DNA of 64,000 nt from Stagonosporopsis chrysanthemi (GCA_022560025.1 JAFISE010000018.1:230775-294774); one strand, 5' to 3'; counted from the first letter of the stretch, positions 21,838 through 33,712 are shown. Made by a program: numbers and translations. The notes: generated from the sequence alone by a model not told the origin.

Positions 21838-24267
21838 TCACACCTCCCTCATCCGCCCCCTCCCCTCCTCGGCAATCCCCTGCTCCTCACCCTCCGGCAC
21901 AGCCTCAAAGCTGAACCGACGAAACTCCTCTTCCGCACGCACAGCCTCCCTCTGATCCGAACTCGTAGTCGTCGAACTGTATATCGACGACGACACAGTG
22001 CCGACCTTGGACCGAACACCGGGCGCCCTCGCACTGACCGAGCCAGTAGTAGACACCGGCTGCGACAGCTCCGGTCCGACCTCTGCCTCAGGACCCTTAA
22101 CGGAAGCCTGCAGCATCTGCTCGTGCAGCCCATCACCGCCACCGGTACCTCTTCCGTTACCCTGGCGGTGCTCGCGCTCGCCGCGCGGCGACGCCGACCG
22201 CGACGTCGCCTGCGAGTGCTGCGCGCTCTGTTGGCGCGGGATCCCGCTCAGGTCGAGGATGCGCGGGCTGCTGTCCGCCGACCCGCGCTTCTCGTTGATG
22301 CGGTTGGTGAGCGAGATGATCTCGAGGCTGGAGGAGCGTCGCTTGGCGAGCCCGGGCGTCGGTTGGTGCGAGGTGAATGCCGTGGTGGGCTCGGGCATGG
22401 AGCTGGGCCCGTCGGCGCCGGACATGACGTTTGTCGGCATGTAGACTTCTGTCTGCACGGCGGGAGGCGAGGCCGCGGGCGTGGGGAGCTTCTCGGTTGA
22501 CGAGGTTTGGCGCGGTTTGCGGAGGACTTTGCGGCCGTCTTTTGTGACGATCATGGGGTGGGATGCGTGTTTGTCTTTCTTGTCGCTTCGCGGGCTCTCG
22601 GCTGTGTTGTCCATTGAGCTGGGGCGTGAGAAGTGCTTGTACTTTGTGTCGGAGGGGGAACAGCCAGCTGCGTTGATGGCTTCGATGTCGTCGTATCCCG
22701 GTGGTGGTGATCTTGTTCTGCGCTTGCTCTTCTTGTCGCTCTTACCCTCGAGTTTGTTCAGTGCAGCCTGAACAGAGTCGCCCATGTCGTGATCATTGAA
22801 GCCATGGTTCTTCAGCTCGTATTTGCGATTGGGAGAGTTCCTGTTAGAAGAGGGGTTAGGATGTTCCATCCTGGGGACCGAATCATGGGGATGTAACAAC
22901 GAAGACCTAAGCGGCCAGCTCAGCCTGGAGGGGATTTCGGGGACGGGTGGGATGTCATTGTCGACCATCGTGTTCCTGTCTACCCACGTCGATGCTCCAG
23001 AGCCGGTAGAATTACGCGAACTGTTGATTGAGGAACCCGATGCGCGCTTGATTTTCCATGCTCCTGTCTGCTCATCAATTGCTAGTGTCGAGGACGGGTA
23101 TCGAAGGGAGTCGGCCAATGTTCCGGAATCCTCAAAGATCGACGTCTGGTATGAGTGTAAGGTCTCGTTGGAGCCGTTGGAATGGAACGAAAGCACGTTG
23201 GGACGGGGGTCCTTCTCGCTGACGTGTACATTGACACTGCTGCGGCTGTAGTCTCCCGCCCGCTTCGCACCGTCCGGTACGTGGAATCGAAGATCAACAC
23301 GCACGACAGCATACATGATGATGACGAAGATCTCAGTGACGAAGTTGAAGACGTAGAAGCAAGCCTTCGAGTAGTACCACGGTAGGTCCTGGGGCCGGCC
23401 TTGAGCATTCCTCAACGGGTGAGGGGGCAACCAATTGATCACGCAGCGGAAAATCTGGCCAACCGAGACGACCGCGGCAGCAAGCAGCAGGATCGTGATG
23501 TTGACTCTGAGGCGGCCAGCTCCGAACTTGTCAATCTCATGACGCGGAAGGATCAAAGAGATGACAACAAAGATGATTGGCGCAAAAGCAAATACGGTGA
23601 AATACGTCTGGCCAGCGAGTTGAAAGTCGCGGAAAATGCGGATAGAGTTGGTGTTGAGTGTGAACTGTTGCCAAATCGATGTAACCACGATCATCAACAG
23701 ACTGATGACCAGCATAGCGAGGCCTGCGCGGTGGACAATACGGTAGGGCATCGACCAACCAAGTTTCGTGTGCTGCGCTCGTACTATGCGCTGGGTGAAG
23801 AACCAGTTGACCATATACAGGATGATGGTACCGACGTAGACGAACACGTTGGCTGCCATCGCGAGCCCGATGTTGCGTTGATGGAGGGCCCATGCTATTC
23901 TTAACGACATGGTGATTACTCGGATTTTGCATAGACCTGGCTGCTGTTAGTGGTTTTGGAATTGGGACGCCTATCTTGGAAACATACCCAGTAATGCACC
24001 ATTGAAGATGAATTTGTGCCCACGACCCTTGTTAGCCTTGAGGATCTTGATGTGGACGACACCGAAGATCAAGTAGATCACTAGAAAAACAACTGTGATG
24101 GGGATATCTGGAAGCACATCTGGAGAGCCGCCAAGCCCTGCGTTCACAGGCGCATATGGAGGACCTCCACGGCTTTGTTGGCCCTAGGGACCTGTTAGAT
24201 GTAGTTGTGACCAATGCCTTACGCAACTTACTGATGGAGGGCCGTTGCTGTTTGGAACTGTCGACAT
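21838..24267 (-). CDS. DUF3112-type fungal multi-pass membrane protein
   Basis: Three exons (24267-24232, 24183-23988, 23936-21838) with introns of 48 and 51 nt give 776 residues. The N-terminal third has about seven hydrophobic segments, including the one encoded by exon 2 (DIPITVVFLVIYLIFGVVHI) and others such as ANVFVYVGTIILYMVNW and ITILLLAAAVVSVGQIF. The pattern and the DLPWYYSKACFYVFNF stretch match the fungal membrane family DUF3112, whose function is unknown. The remaining 450 residues are a cytoplasmic-looking tail rich in Ser, Pro and charged residues with no domain. The start gives MSTVPNSNGPPS and both junctions preserve frame. Family placement is from memory of the pattern. Confidence 0.78.
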
Positions 24268-25537
24268 CTTGAATCCAAAGTCACACGCAACAACACTGTG
24301 AACAGAAAGACAGAAGGCAGACTAGAAGACCTGACGTACGTGCGAGCATTGGGGGACCGACGTATATCATCTCATTATGCTTACGTGCATGGCTTAGAAC
24401 TAAGACACCTAGATCAGCACCATGAATGACGGCTGTACTACGACGACGTTAGACCGTGACGCTCGATCCCAATTGGTACGGAACGTGTTACTGCAGATGG
24501 AGTGCAGGGACTTGACGGCACAGTGTCAGCCGGTTTAGGTGGACAGCATAGGACTAACTGCTATGGGGCGGTATCAGTGAACACCACATGCAAGCACACG
24601 TACCGTGGCTGTGGAACATGCAGGATCTGCAGGGCACTCCCTGTCTCAAAATAGTTCATCTATCTTCGTTCGATTCCATGCGAACAACTCGACCTCGTTC
24701 ATGTCAGTCGCTGAAAATAGGCCATCAGAGCCATGTTTGAGATGACTTCAGATGACTTCAAGATGACCCCAGAATGTTGTGGTGCCGTCAGCTGCCTTGC
24801 ACAGGCGGCCTGTGTTGACGTTGTGCTGGTTTTTCCGGCTCTCCTCATGCTGCCGGATGGTTGATGTTGATCGACGGACGCCCGGATGGGACCCGATCTG
24901 ACATGTCGGCGTTCTGAATCACCGACCTTCGCTTACAACGCCCCATGTGGCATTAGAAGTGAACGTTAGCAAAAGATGATGCATGTGTTGAAGCGGCCGA
25001 AACTGTGTCCAACAGGTTTTCAAGCAGAGCGGCGCAGCCGAAAGCCACGCATTCTGTGCAGTCAGCAAGATGGTATAGTCATCGGTGTGGCTAGATCGGA
25101 CTACACGGGGTGTGAAGGTTCATTGCCTTATGAGCAAGGCATGTAAGTCTTGCTGTCTGGTGGCACCAAGATGACCAGCCCGAGTCTGAGAAGAAAGTAA
25201 GGTGTAAATTGACTGGTGAAATGGAAAGGACCAGGAAACCTGGAGGGTGACACTTATAAGTCGTGTCCTGCGACATCCAACCTCCTTCCCAGCCCGCAAC
25301 GCACATATGCGCCGCGCCTTGGCCAGCATGCAAGCATTGATAGCCCAATGAAACCAATTAAAATTTCAATGTCTTAAGGCCAAATCAGTGGGAAGTCACA
25401 TGTCCCTTCAAGACAATCATCCATCTGCTCGCGTGTCAAAGTCGCGTTCGGCGCGGGCCGTGTGCACCCGAAGCTCCCTAAAAGTATGAACACCACGTCA
25501 TACCTAACCAACACCCATCCTCCCAAACACTCCAGAA
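24268..25537. other. Intergenic region of 1.3 kb
   Basis: It separates divergently transcribed genes. Only short incoherent frames and a small local repeat (AGATGACTTC twice near 24740-24760) are seen. No gene is supported. Confidence 0.45.
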
Positions 25538-26593
25538 ATGCCGCCTAAATCACGACAAAAACCGCTCAAAGCGACCCCTAACCCAATTCCGCCTCCCTTC
25601 TCGCCCGCCGATGCCTCCCTCGCGCCTCTCCTCGAAACCTTCAACCCATCCACCGTCTACATAGTACACACCGACACGCATCCAGCATCGTTTAAGAAGC
25701 GCATCTTCAGCGTGCCCGTGGGGCTGAATCTCCTCATTGCCGTAATTCTTGCGTGGCGCGCCTACGCCATCCTCCCGTTCTACTACAGCATCCTCGCGTC
25801 GCTGGGTGGACACTCGAACTACACAACGATATACTACGCTGAGCAGACGTGGGGCGGGCTGGTGTGGAAGGTGGTGCAGCGCATGGTTACGTTCTTCATC
25901 GACTACGTGCTGGTTATGGTTATTGCGCCGTGGCCGTATGGCTTCTTCCTCGAGGCTCCGGGGAACCCGGTGCGCTGGAGGTGGAGCGTGGGGTTTAGAG
26001 ATGAAGAGGTATATGTAAGGCAAAGTCGGGGGTGGGGTGCCAAGGACTTATTGGGCGAGGCGGAGGGCAGTACGGGGAAGGCGGGTGAGGAGAGTCCGTT
26101 CTTTAAGACGAGGATCCTGCCTGCTATTGACCCGCAGAGGCTGAAGGAGAAGACCGGATACTTGCTGATGGATGGCGACTTCGATCTGGACTTCTACGGG
26201 ATGATCGCTGCTACGACGCTTCTGGATAGGAAAGATCTTGCTGCAGATTTGCTGAAGAAATGCGTGCTTGTCTACGTTGGCGACAAAGAGAAGGGCAATG
26301 GACAGTGGGCGGTCTGGAACTGCGGCATGCTTGATGTCGGCGAGCCGAGTGAGGCGGAGGCTAGAGAAAAGGTGATCGCCATAAAGGACAAGCTCACGGA
26401 GATGGGCAAGGAGAGCCTGTTCTTCAGATGGGTCGAGCTTATACAATACGAAAGCAATGCTCCAGGAGGTTTTACACCCGAGAGGCAAGTCGCGGCCGCG
26501 GACAAGGTCAAGAAGATGTTCGAAGAGCAAGGAGTGGATTGGGATCAGTTTAGCAAGGAGGTTGGAGGACTTGAGGGTGTAGCCGGCATGTAG
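25538..26593 (+). CDS. Conserved-looking fungal membrane protein of unknown function
   Basis: Single exon, 351 residues, ATG in a good context (GAAATGCC). After a Pro-rich N-terminus come two hydrophobic segments, about 57-87 (VPVGLNLLIAVILAWRAY) and 107-136 (TFFIDYVLVMVIAPWPYG). A soluble C-terminal half of about 200 residues follows, with mixed helix-forming sequence. No catalytic motif is visible. The composition, codon use and length argue for a real gene. I do not recognise the family; two membrane spans near the N-terminus suggest an organelle or ER membrane protein. Confidence 0.75.
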   Translation: MPPKSRQKPLKATPNPIPPPFSPADASLAPLLETFNPSTVYIVHTDTHPASFKKRIFSVPVGLNLLIAVILAWRAYAILPFYYSILASLGGHSNYTTIYYAEQTWGGLVWKVVQRMVTFFIDYVLVMVIAPWPYGFFLEAPGNPVRWRWSVGFRDEEVYVRQSRGWGAKDLLGEAEGSTGKAGEESPFFKTRILPAIDPQRLKEKTGYLLMDGDFDLDFYGMIAATTLLDRKDLAADLLKKCVLVYVGDKEKGNGQWAVWNCGMLDVGEPSEAEAREKVIAIKDKLTEMGKESLFFRWVELIQYESNAPGGFTPERQVAAADKVKKMFEEQGVDWDQFSKEVGGLEGVAGM

Positions 26594-26904
26594 CCGGTGC
26601 TGATTGCATTGCATTGCATTGCGGTGCGGGGTGGTTATCCTGATACCCAAAAGTTGTCGCTTAGTGTGTCAAAACCCATGACTTAAGCATCTCCTACACA
26701 CGACCAGCTCCCTCCCTGCCCTTTTGGAGGCACGAATACTTCCCAAACACCGGTGGCCCTCCCGAACGCCAAGCTATCATCCGTTTGAAGCTCGATCAAA
26801 ACCTAGGAAATCTATTTTATGTCCAGTTCGCAAAGTCGTAAAATTGGTCAGCCACCGCCTGGTCGCTTCGGTATGTTGTTTCTCTACTCTCAGACACTCC
26901 AGCC
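26594..26904. other. Convergent 3' intergenic region
   Basis: It starts with a short TTGCA repeat (about 26604-26622) after the stop codon. Otherwise nothing was seen. Confidence 0.4.
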
Positions 26905-27519
26905 TTACGTCTTGTGTCTTAGAAGGCGATGAAGTGACAACGAGGCACCCTGAGCATCTTTCGTCCTCCTGAAGCTCGGGCTAGCATGTCGAGTGGACGA
27001 CTTCGACGTGCTCGACTCAGGTGAGCTATCGCGATGAGATCTAGACGAATGTCTCGATTCCGAAGAATCCGGCGAAGTCTTTGATCGCGACGAGTGACGA
27101 GAGTCGGCTGTCCCCGTCGAAGTCAACGTATCGCTTCGCTTGCGTAAGCGACGTGTTGGTGTCTGAGAGCGCTTCCGCTTCTCCTTCTCTCCACTGGCCA
27201 ATGTCTTCTCGGAAACTGGTGTGCGGTGTAGTAGTGCTCTTTGTGTACGGCGCTGCGGGGTTGCTGGTGGCTGTGCCTGCTCGTTTACGACAGAACATGC
27301 CTCCAGTTCATGCTCCAACTCTTCTACAGATAGCTTGCAACTCTCCTCATACTTCTTCTCCTGCTGTCTCCCTCGTGCGTAGGCATCCAGCAGTCTCTCC
27401 GCTTCCCGCTTGTTTGCATCCGTGCAAACTAATCTGACAATCTCAAGTACGAAGAAGAACGTGACAACGTATGAGATAAAAAAGCCGACTTTTGAGGCGA
27501 ACTCGAAAATCCACCACAT
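26905..27519 (-). CDS. Small membrane-anchored protein with Arg/Ser-rich tail, unknown function
   Basis: Single exon. Starting at the ATG that gives MWWIFEFASKV, the product is 204 residues; upstream in-frame sequence exists but looks like 5' UTR. Residues 8-32 form one hydrophobic span (VGFFISYVVTFFFVLEIVRLV). A predicted helical region follows (DANKREAERLLDAYARGRQQ), then a long tail of Ser, Arg, His and Thr with SRHSSRS-type repeats. The tail looks disordered and phosphorylatable. No family was recognised; the gene call rests on frame length, composition and the plausible topology. Confidence 0.5.
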   Translation of the reverse strand: MWWIFEFASKVGFFISYVVTFFFVLEIVRLVCTDANKREAERLLDAYARGRQQEKKYEESCKLSVEELEHELEACSVVNEQAQPPATPQRRTQRALLHRTPVSEKTLASGEKEKRKRSQTPTRRLRKRSDTLTSTGTADSRHSSRSKTSPDSSESRHSSRSHRDSSPESSTSKSSTRHASPSFRRTKDAQGASLSLHRLLRHKT

Positions 27520-28541
27520 GGTGACTTGAATACTGATCGGTGATGATCGCAAAACAGAAACTGAGCTACAGATAGTAGGTAGATGGGATATAAGGATCGA
27601 ATAGCTGATGAGAAGCAAGATAATATCCTGTGCGGTATAATCCACGCGGTGCAATGTCGCGTGCGGCGCGCAGCTGAGCTCGGAAAAGCAATTGGATAGA
27701 ATCTTGATAGGCGTAGTTTGAGAGTTACACAACGCACTGCAGCGCTGGGTGCGTCAACTAAAGAACAGCGATAATGAAAAACTGCAGGTCAAGAACATGT
27801 AGTGGCACAAACCCCTCACCCACAACGAACGCGCAATCCCATCCATTTTGTATGTGATGGTTGGCATTCGGGATCCGTTCGAGGCGCGCGACTGACAGCT
27901 GAAACGCCCCTCGAGTTTGGTTTCATAAGCGTCTGATGGAACCAACCCCGAGAAGCATGCTAGCCCCATGGAGCATTATGCTCGCGCTATAACCCCTGAC
28001 GACGATGAGGAAGGATGCTGATTGGATCCTTGAGAGGCGATGCACAGCGATAAGATGGGATCACAAGCCAACTGGTGTGGGAGGATAGAGGGGCACCCCT
28101 GATTGCGGGGGACGCGCTTGCAAGCTGTGGAAATTGAGTGCGAACGCCTCCAAGTGACGACCTTACAAATCCCTGGCGAGATCTTTCTGCGTACCAGTCT
28201 GCAAATGCTCGGCAGTGAGGGATCGGTAAATGGGTAGTGTTAATCGGCATCACCCGCTTGTACGACTTCATGTAAGTATCTGTACGTCTATCATCATTCC
28301 CATATTGTTGTATAACAAGTGTCGCACATAGTATTTGCTCGATATCCATGAAGCATCTTCACTCTAACATTGCGGCAGATCTTAGCACACATTGCATATG
28401 TATTGTTCTCGCCCATTCACAATATACAATTCAAAAACTGTTGAGTAAGACGCCATTGTAGCCACGCAAAAGCAGACCCAATCTTGTGCTGACAAGACAC
28501 GCACGACAAAAAACGAGTATAATGTCAATGGCAGCTGTTGG
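27520..28541. other. Intergenic region of 1 kb
   Basis: No coherent gene, RNA or repeat could be supported. Confidence 0.4.
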
Positions 28542-30176
28542 TCAGACGCCTTTGACTGCAGCAGCACGCATCGCGGCTCTCCTCTTCAACCTTTGCTTCA
28601 CTTCTGGCAGCAGCAGCAGTGACCAGATGTACCAGCCCCCGAACGTAGCAGCCATGAGTGCCACTGCGATGGCGAAGTACACCCAAAGCTGGCTATGCGC
28701 TGCTTCTCCTGTAACTTGGGTGACATTCATTCCCAATATACTCTGTTCTGGTGTCAACGAAGTCCCCTTTTCGGGTAAGAGAACGTACCGAAGCAAGCGT
28801 CAGCGGGAGGTATATGAATGTCAAAATCGCAATTCGCTGGATGCTGCTTGCAAGGTCGTTTGCCGCTCGGCTCTCTTGGACTGCTGCTCGCGACTCTTGC
28901 AACGAGGCGATGCCCAAGATCAGGTTGATAAGATTTTTCGTCTTGTCGACAGCGTCTTCGCAGCGACGGAGCTGATCCTCAATGACTGAGAACCTCTTGA
29001 TGTAGTATCGATCGTCGCGCACACCCGGCTCGAAGCTTGAGATCTCGTGTCATGAGACCTGGGCCACCAAATTCTTGGTACCATCTAGTTGTCTGCGCAC
29101 TTGACTCCAAAGTGGGAACAACTCGTATAGCTCTCGCATGTACTTGGTTTGTTTTTTGGGGTCAAGATCTTCATCGAGGCATTTGCTGCTCTGCTGAGAT
29201 TAGCTACACACCTCAAGAACCCCAGCGGTGTTCAGCTTACCAATACTTGTAGGTGCTCCATGGCTTCGTCGAGAAACTCAGTACGGATGTTGGATATGAT
29301 GTAAATTGCATCCTGGATGACCTGGCCCAAGCCTTGATACACCTCAGCTGTTTTTGGATTTCCTCGGTCGACACCCACTAATCGATCCCTGAGCTCAGTC
29401 GCTATATAATCGTCGCCCTCATCGAACATGTATAAACCTCTCCAGTAGACCGAAGTTTGTCCAGAATCGTTACTTTGGCTCACACCTGAACTTTTGTTCA
29501 CACTGCTGTTCTTTGGATCTGTCAAGAAGATGAAGCGGACATGGTTTGCGTGCCATTCGTAGGGCTGTTGGTCACTCTTAGTTCGAAAGTGGCAATGCGG
29601 CAAGGCTTCAGTGGACTTGTGGCCCACGCGGTACTTGTGCATGTACTGCAGTGAGAACATCAGGCCTGCTATTAGTGACTTATTTTCCGCGAGTGGTATA
29701 AACTTACAATTACTGCCCTTTGTGTCGGTGATCACTCTCAGATGAGCGGAGGGCAGGGCAAAGAAGTGCGGTGGAATACGCATCCAATAGCCCAGCGACC
29801 GTATCGCCTCGTCTTGTAATGACGATACTAGACTCGCACACGTCAACTCGTATTCTCGAGATACGCCTGTTGTATCTTACAAGAAAGCGCCAGTGGCTTT
29901 GCCTTGGACTAATGAAGGTGAGACCATGTCTTTGATGTCATCAAGGCTCTTGGTCGCTTGGTCGAACCGCCATTCGTTGTCCTCGAACAAGTACTTTACG
30001 ATCTTACATCCGGTACCTTTCCTTCTCTGCAGCATTCCATCAAGCTCGGAGGGGATATCGTACGAGTCTGCTGTGTTCTGTGGCCACAACAGGTGGGATC
30101 CAGCTTGTCCGTGCTTGGAAAGCGGTCTGTGACCGGGCCTGGGTTGAGGCGGTCGCATCCATTTGGAATCAGACAT
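28542..30176 (-). pseudogene. CorA-like Mg2+ transporter-domain protein with in-frame stops
   Basis: The frame runs from MSDSKWMRPPQP at 30176 to VKG(V) at 28544. The last third has CorA features: a helical stalk (IEDQLRRCEDAVDKTKNLIN), first span (LTFIYLPLTLASS), the GMN signature (ILGMNVTQV) formed across a 46-nt intron (28743-28788), and a second span (YFAIAVALMAATFGGWYIWSL). A regular intron near 29247 joins LQVL to SSKCLDEDLDP. Two stops interrupt the otherwise continuous frame: TAA at 29877-29879 and TGA at 29050-29052. The flanks on both sides stay in the same frame and look protein-like (VS-stop-HEISSFEPGVRDDRYY). Each stop is one C-to-T change from CAA or CGA. Unusual introns whose length is a multiple of three could rescue either one, so this may be a decaying gene, a variant allele or a complex splice form. 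Confidence 0.6.
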
Positions 30177-30791
30177 TGTCGCAAGAAAAGAGGGAGAGAA
30201 AACAGGCAGGCAGTAAAGTCAACTTTGCTTATGAGGGCTGATCATCCGGGAAGGCTGAGGCCCAGCAGCCACGCATGCATGGACAGGCTGTCGGCGGTTA
30301 TACTGCCAATCAAGGGTACATGTTACCGAACAGCTTGTCAAAGCTAGACAAAGACATATTGAGAGGCATACGATATAAGAAATTGGGGTTCAAGATGACA
30401 AGTCTTTGCAGTCGCTTGTGTGTCGCGATCCTGAGCTCGGTACGACCTCACGCGCGCAGTAGGTAGTCGGCTGCTCACAAGATCTTGACACGGTCACAAG
30501 CTCGAGCTGCAGGTGACATCTTCTTAGTACTATTGCTCAGTAATTACCTCGTTCATTCACACAGTTACAAAGAGCTTGTGTCTTGGTTCAGGCACAACAA
30601 CGCCGGAAGTGCGGTAGCGCGCCGTGGTTGTCCGCAAGAGCTGACGACGAAGGCTTCCACCGACATCATAGCGAGGTAGCTCCACCCTCTGAGCCGTGTA
30701 CCCGACATCAGCCTCAACCCTTCATTCTCTGACTATCTCTACCTTCCCTTCTCAACTCCGAACACCCTTCACGCCTGGAGCTGACGCAAAC
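30177..30791. other. Divergent intergenic region
   Basis: It lies between the CorA-like frame and the TB2/DP1 gene. No gene was seen. Confidence 0.4.
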
Positions 30792-31938
30792 ATGTTCGGC
30801 TTCATCGCAGACGGCTTGACGTAAGCGCCCCGCCCCCGCAATCTTACAAGCTCCCGCTGCTTCGCGAGTGCTGTCGCGAGCTCTGCCAGAGCTGCTTGAG
30901 GTCCCAGGCACCACCACAGAGGCTTCACAACATGGCGCAGCTGACTAATATTACGATAGCGTCGCGACCACCGTCCTCTTTCCTATATTTGCGTCGTACA
31001 AAGCTCTCCACACCTCCGACCCCGCACTGCTTGCGCCCTGGCTGATCTACTTTGTCGTTCTCTCGATCCTCACCACCGCGGAGAACGTGTTCGACTTCAT
31101 CCTGAGCTGGGTGCCCTTCTACTCATGGATTCGCTTCTTCATCCACCTGTACCTGATCATGCCTGGCTCGCAGGGTGCTACGTTCGCATACCAGGAGTAC
31201 GTTGAGCCATTCCTATACCAGCACGAGCGCGAGATCGACAATTTCATCAGCGAGAGCCATGACCGTGGAAAGGCCGCAGGGCTGGCATACCTAGGCAAAG
31301 CCATCGAGTGGGTCAAGGTCAACGTCCTGGGCTTTGCACCCGCAAAGCCAGAATCGCCTAGGCCTGCAGGACAGACGTATGCGCAGAACTTGATGAGCAG
31401 GTTCCAGATGCCAGCTGCTAGGGGCAGCAATGATTTGTATGGGCTGGTCAATCAGGCACTAAGCGGCGCAAGCGCTTTGTATGCCGGCAACCAGAGCGGA
31501 CAGGCTGCAGAACTCAGCCGCAACGCAAACCTTATTCCCGACAACATTCGCGACAACGATGATAGACTCAGCTATGTCAGCTCCCAACGCCAGCGGCTCG
31601 AGACGCTTCTCCAGGCATATGATCGTGAGCATGAGAACATACGTACACAGCAATCAAGTGGCAACAGTCACTCCGAGGGTAGCAGAACACCGGGAGGTAT
31701 CTCGAGGAACAGGAGTGAATCCGAATTTGACCGTATAGAGCGCGACGAAGCCAGCCCGAGACCGCCCTACCCAACTACTCCTCCGCCTCTGGGCAGGCGA
31801 ACAAGCAGCGGATGGATGCCGTGGAACTGGCAGCGTCCACCACCGCCGGCGGATCGCGATGAGCCTTTGGCATACGGCAAAGAGCCTGGCGAGTCGAGGA
31901 GGGCGCACGCTACTGGATTTGAGCTCGGTGATCGTTAG
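30792..31938 (+). CDS. TB2/DP1/HVA22 family (Yop1-like) membrane-shaping protein
   Basis: A 29-nt first exon (30792-30820, MFGFIADGLT) is joined over a 139-nt intron to 30960-31938, giving 335 residues. The first 120 residues form the TB2/DP1/HVA22 domain: VLFPIFASYKAL, then two hydrophobic hairpins (LIYFVVLSILTTAENV and LSWVPFYSWIRFFIHLYLIMPG) and GATFAYQEYVEPFL. Family proteins (yeast Yop1, human REEPs) insert hairpins into the ER membrane and curve it into tubules. The long tail (about 130-335) is Ser/Pro/Arg-rich and absent from yeast Yop1; longer REEP1-4-like fungal members have such tails. The acceptor is preceded by CTGACTAATATT. Confidence 0.87.
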
Positions 31939-32214
31939 GGAACGAATCCTTGGAGCAGATCCTCGCAGGTATAATTATTTCAACGGCGTTTAGGCATGAA
32001 TTAAATAGCGGAAACGAGCACCGCTACAGAGCTTCGAGCAAAAGGTCGAGAATCGCTAGGCTAATTGTATTCGTGAACATGCAATCTTTGTCTCTACCTG
32101 ACTCGTGGGCCCGTGCCTTTGGATATCGTGACTACGCGCCATGATGGCGTTCCGTTACTCACAAGCGTGTCTGCATTGCATCATCTTACACACTACACCT
32201 CACGTCTCGACAAG

Positions 32215-33180
32215 ATGGCAACAACACCAGTCAGGGTAGGCGCCTTTCAGCTTCTCGCCAGCTCGACCCGTATACCGGTCCGCAGCTTCTCCTCGTCCCG
32301 CATCAGCGCCGCTTTCGCCAGCGCGCCGAAAGCCCCAGCTACATCAACGCCCACGACCACGTCCACAGCCGCAAAGCCCGCCACCACGTCTTCATCTTAC
32401 AAGCCCGCTGCACCAGCTGCGCCCGCTGCACCAAGAACAGTAGTGCCCTCGTTCCCCGCCAAAGAACCACCGGTCCCAACAGCCCGCAGTACCTCCGCCG
32501 CAGTTGCCACCAAAGGCCAGCGCTCTCTCACCGACGGCCTGAGCGACGCGCCCGCTGAAATCGAAGGCGTTGCAGCGCACGACTGGACGCGCTCGTACCA
32601 TGGCTTGGGCAGTGTGCCGTTCTCGGCAGAGCAGGCTGAGACGCTGCTTGCGCCGGTGAACAGCGCAGATGTCGAGGTCAAGCCCGATGGCATCCTGTAC
32701 TTGCCCGAGATCAAGTACCGGCGGATTTTGAACAAGGTCTTTGGGCCGGGAGGCTGGGGGTTGGCGCCCAGAGGCGAGAGTATTGTGACGGCCAAGCTGG
32801 TGACGAGGGAGTATGGCATGGTTGTTCAGGGCCGGTACGTTCATCGAGATGCACCCGTGCTCTCTACTCTGGATTCCCAGATCAATACTGACTTTTCTCA
32901 CAGCCTTGTCTCAATAGCGCGCGGTGAGCAGCAGTACTTCGAGCCTGATGGCATTCCCACTGCGACCGAAGGGTGCAAATCCAACGCTTTGATGCGCTGC
33001 TGTAAAGACCTGGGTATCGCAAGTGAACTGTGGGACCCACGGTTCATTCGTGAGTTCAACAACAAATACACCAAGGAGGTATGGGTTGAGCATGTTGCGA
33101 CGAAGAAGAAGAGGAAGATTGTCATCAGGAAGGATGACACTGTGAAATACCCGTTCAAGGAGAGCAAGATGGGCGCTTAG
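32215..33180 (+). CDS. MGM101: Mitochondrial genome maintenance protein Mgm101
   Basis: Exons 32215-32834 and 32904-33180 give 298 residues. Mgm101 is a Rad52-type single-strand annealing protein in mitochondrial nucleoids, needed for mtDNA repair and maintenance. The N-terminus (MATTPVRVGAFQLLASSTRIP) is a matrix-targeting presequence. A low-complexity Ala/Pro/Thr linker runs to about residue 100. The conserved core runs from HDWTRSYHGLGS through LPEIKYRRILNKVFGPGGWG, EYGMVVQGRLVSIARGEQ and EGCKSNALMRCCKDLG to the C-terminus. The 69-nt intron is a multiple of three and has no stop, so an uninterrupted read would wrongly insert 23 residues inside GRLVSIARGEQ. Identification is firm. Confidence 0.93.
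   Translation: MATTPVRVGAFQLLASSTRIPVRSFSSSRISAAFASAPKAPATSTPTTTSTAAKPATTSSSYKPAAPAAPAAPRTVVPSFPAKEPPVPTARSTSAAVATKGQRSLTDGLSDAPAEIEGVAAHDWTRSYHGLGSVPFSAEQAETLLAPVNSADVEVKPDGILYLPEIKYRRILNKVFGPGGWGLAPRGESIVTAKLVTREYGMVVQGRYVHRDAPVLSTLDSQINTDFSHSLVSIARGEQQYFEPDGIPTATEGCKSNALMRCCKDLGIASELWDPRFIREFNNKYTKEVWVEHVATKKKRKIVIRKDDTVKYPFKESKMGA
32835..32903 (+). other. In-frame 69-nt intron of MGM101
   Basis: GTACGT donor and TTTCTCACAG acceptor. Its length is divisible by three with no stop codon. Removal joins CG|C CTT and restores the conserved GRLVSIARGEQ. Confidence 0.85.
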
Positions 33181-33712
33181 ATCGGGACAATACGTCTCAT
33201 GGATTATACATGCATATACTGGCGCCAGTAAGAAAAACTGAGTTGTATAAATACTGTACGATATGAAGCTGTAAGTATGAATTACATGGCTCATAGCAGC
33301 CCAGTGCTGGGCACTGACAGATTTGTTCTTTAGCCTCGCGGCTATTGACCTGGTGCTATCGTTCGCCCTATCCAACACATCCCATAAGTGTTCAGGCGCT
33401 GTATAGACATAGAGAAGCGCGCTTGCTCAAATCAAGAAGTTCTTGGCAACGCCGACCAGTGAAAAGAGACATCACCTCGAGGCTGATACCATCCCCCTTC
33501 TGCCTTCACATGCACATCGTGGTGCTCATGGTATCCGACAACATATACAGATACAACAACAGGCATGTTTTTATTTGGCCACGCACGGTGCTGGACCAAA
33601 GAATGTCACAGGAACATAACACAGGGTCACGCCTATCGTCGACGGATCTCGCAAGTGTTGCTTCCTGGTACAGTTCTCCTAGCCCAACCCCTGTATCTTC
33701 TTACTGATCCAG
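33181..33712. other. Region containing the unresolved 5' part of the AIM9-like gene
   Basis: No conserved protein is visible. A possible first exon for the next gene starts at ATG 33565 (MFLFGHARCWTKECHR, basic, presequence-like) and would end at 33654 with a weak GTGTTG donor, joining in phase to 33713. Confidence 0.3.
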
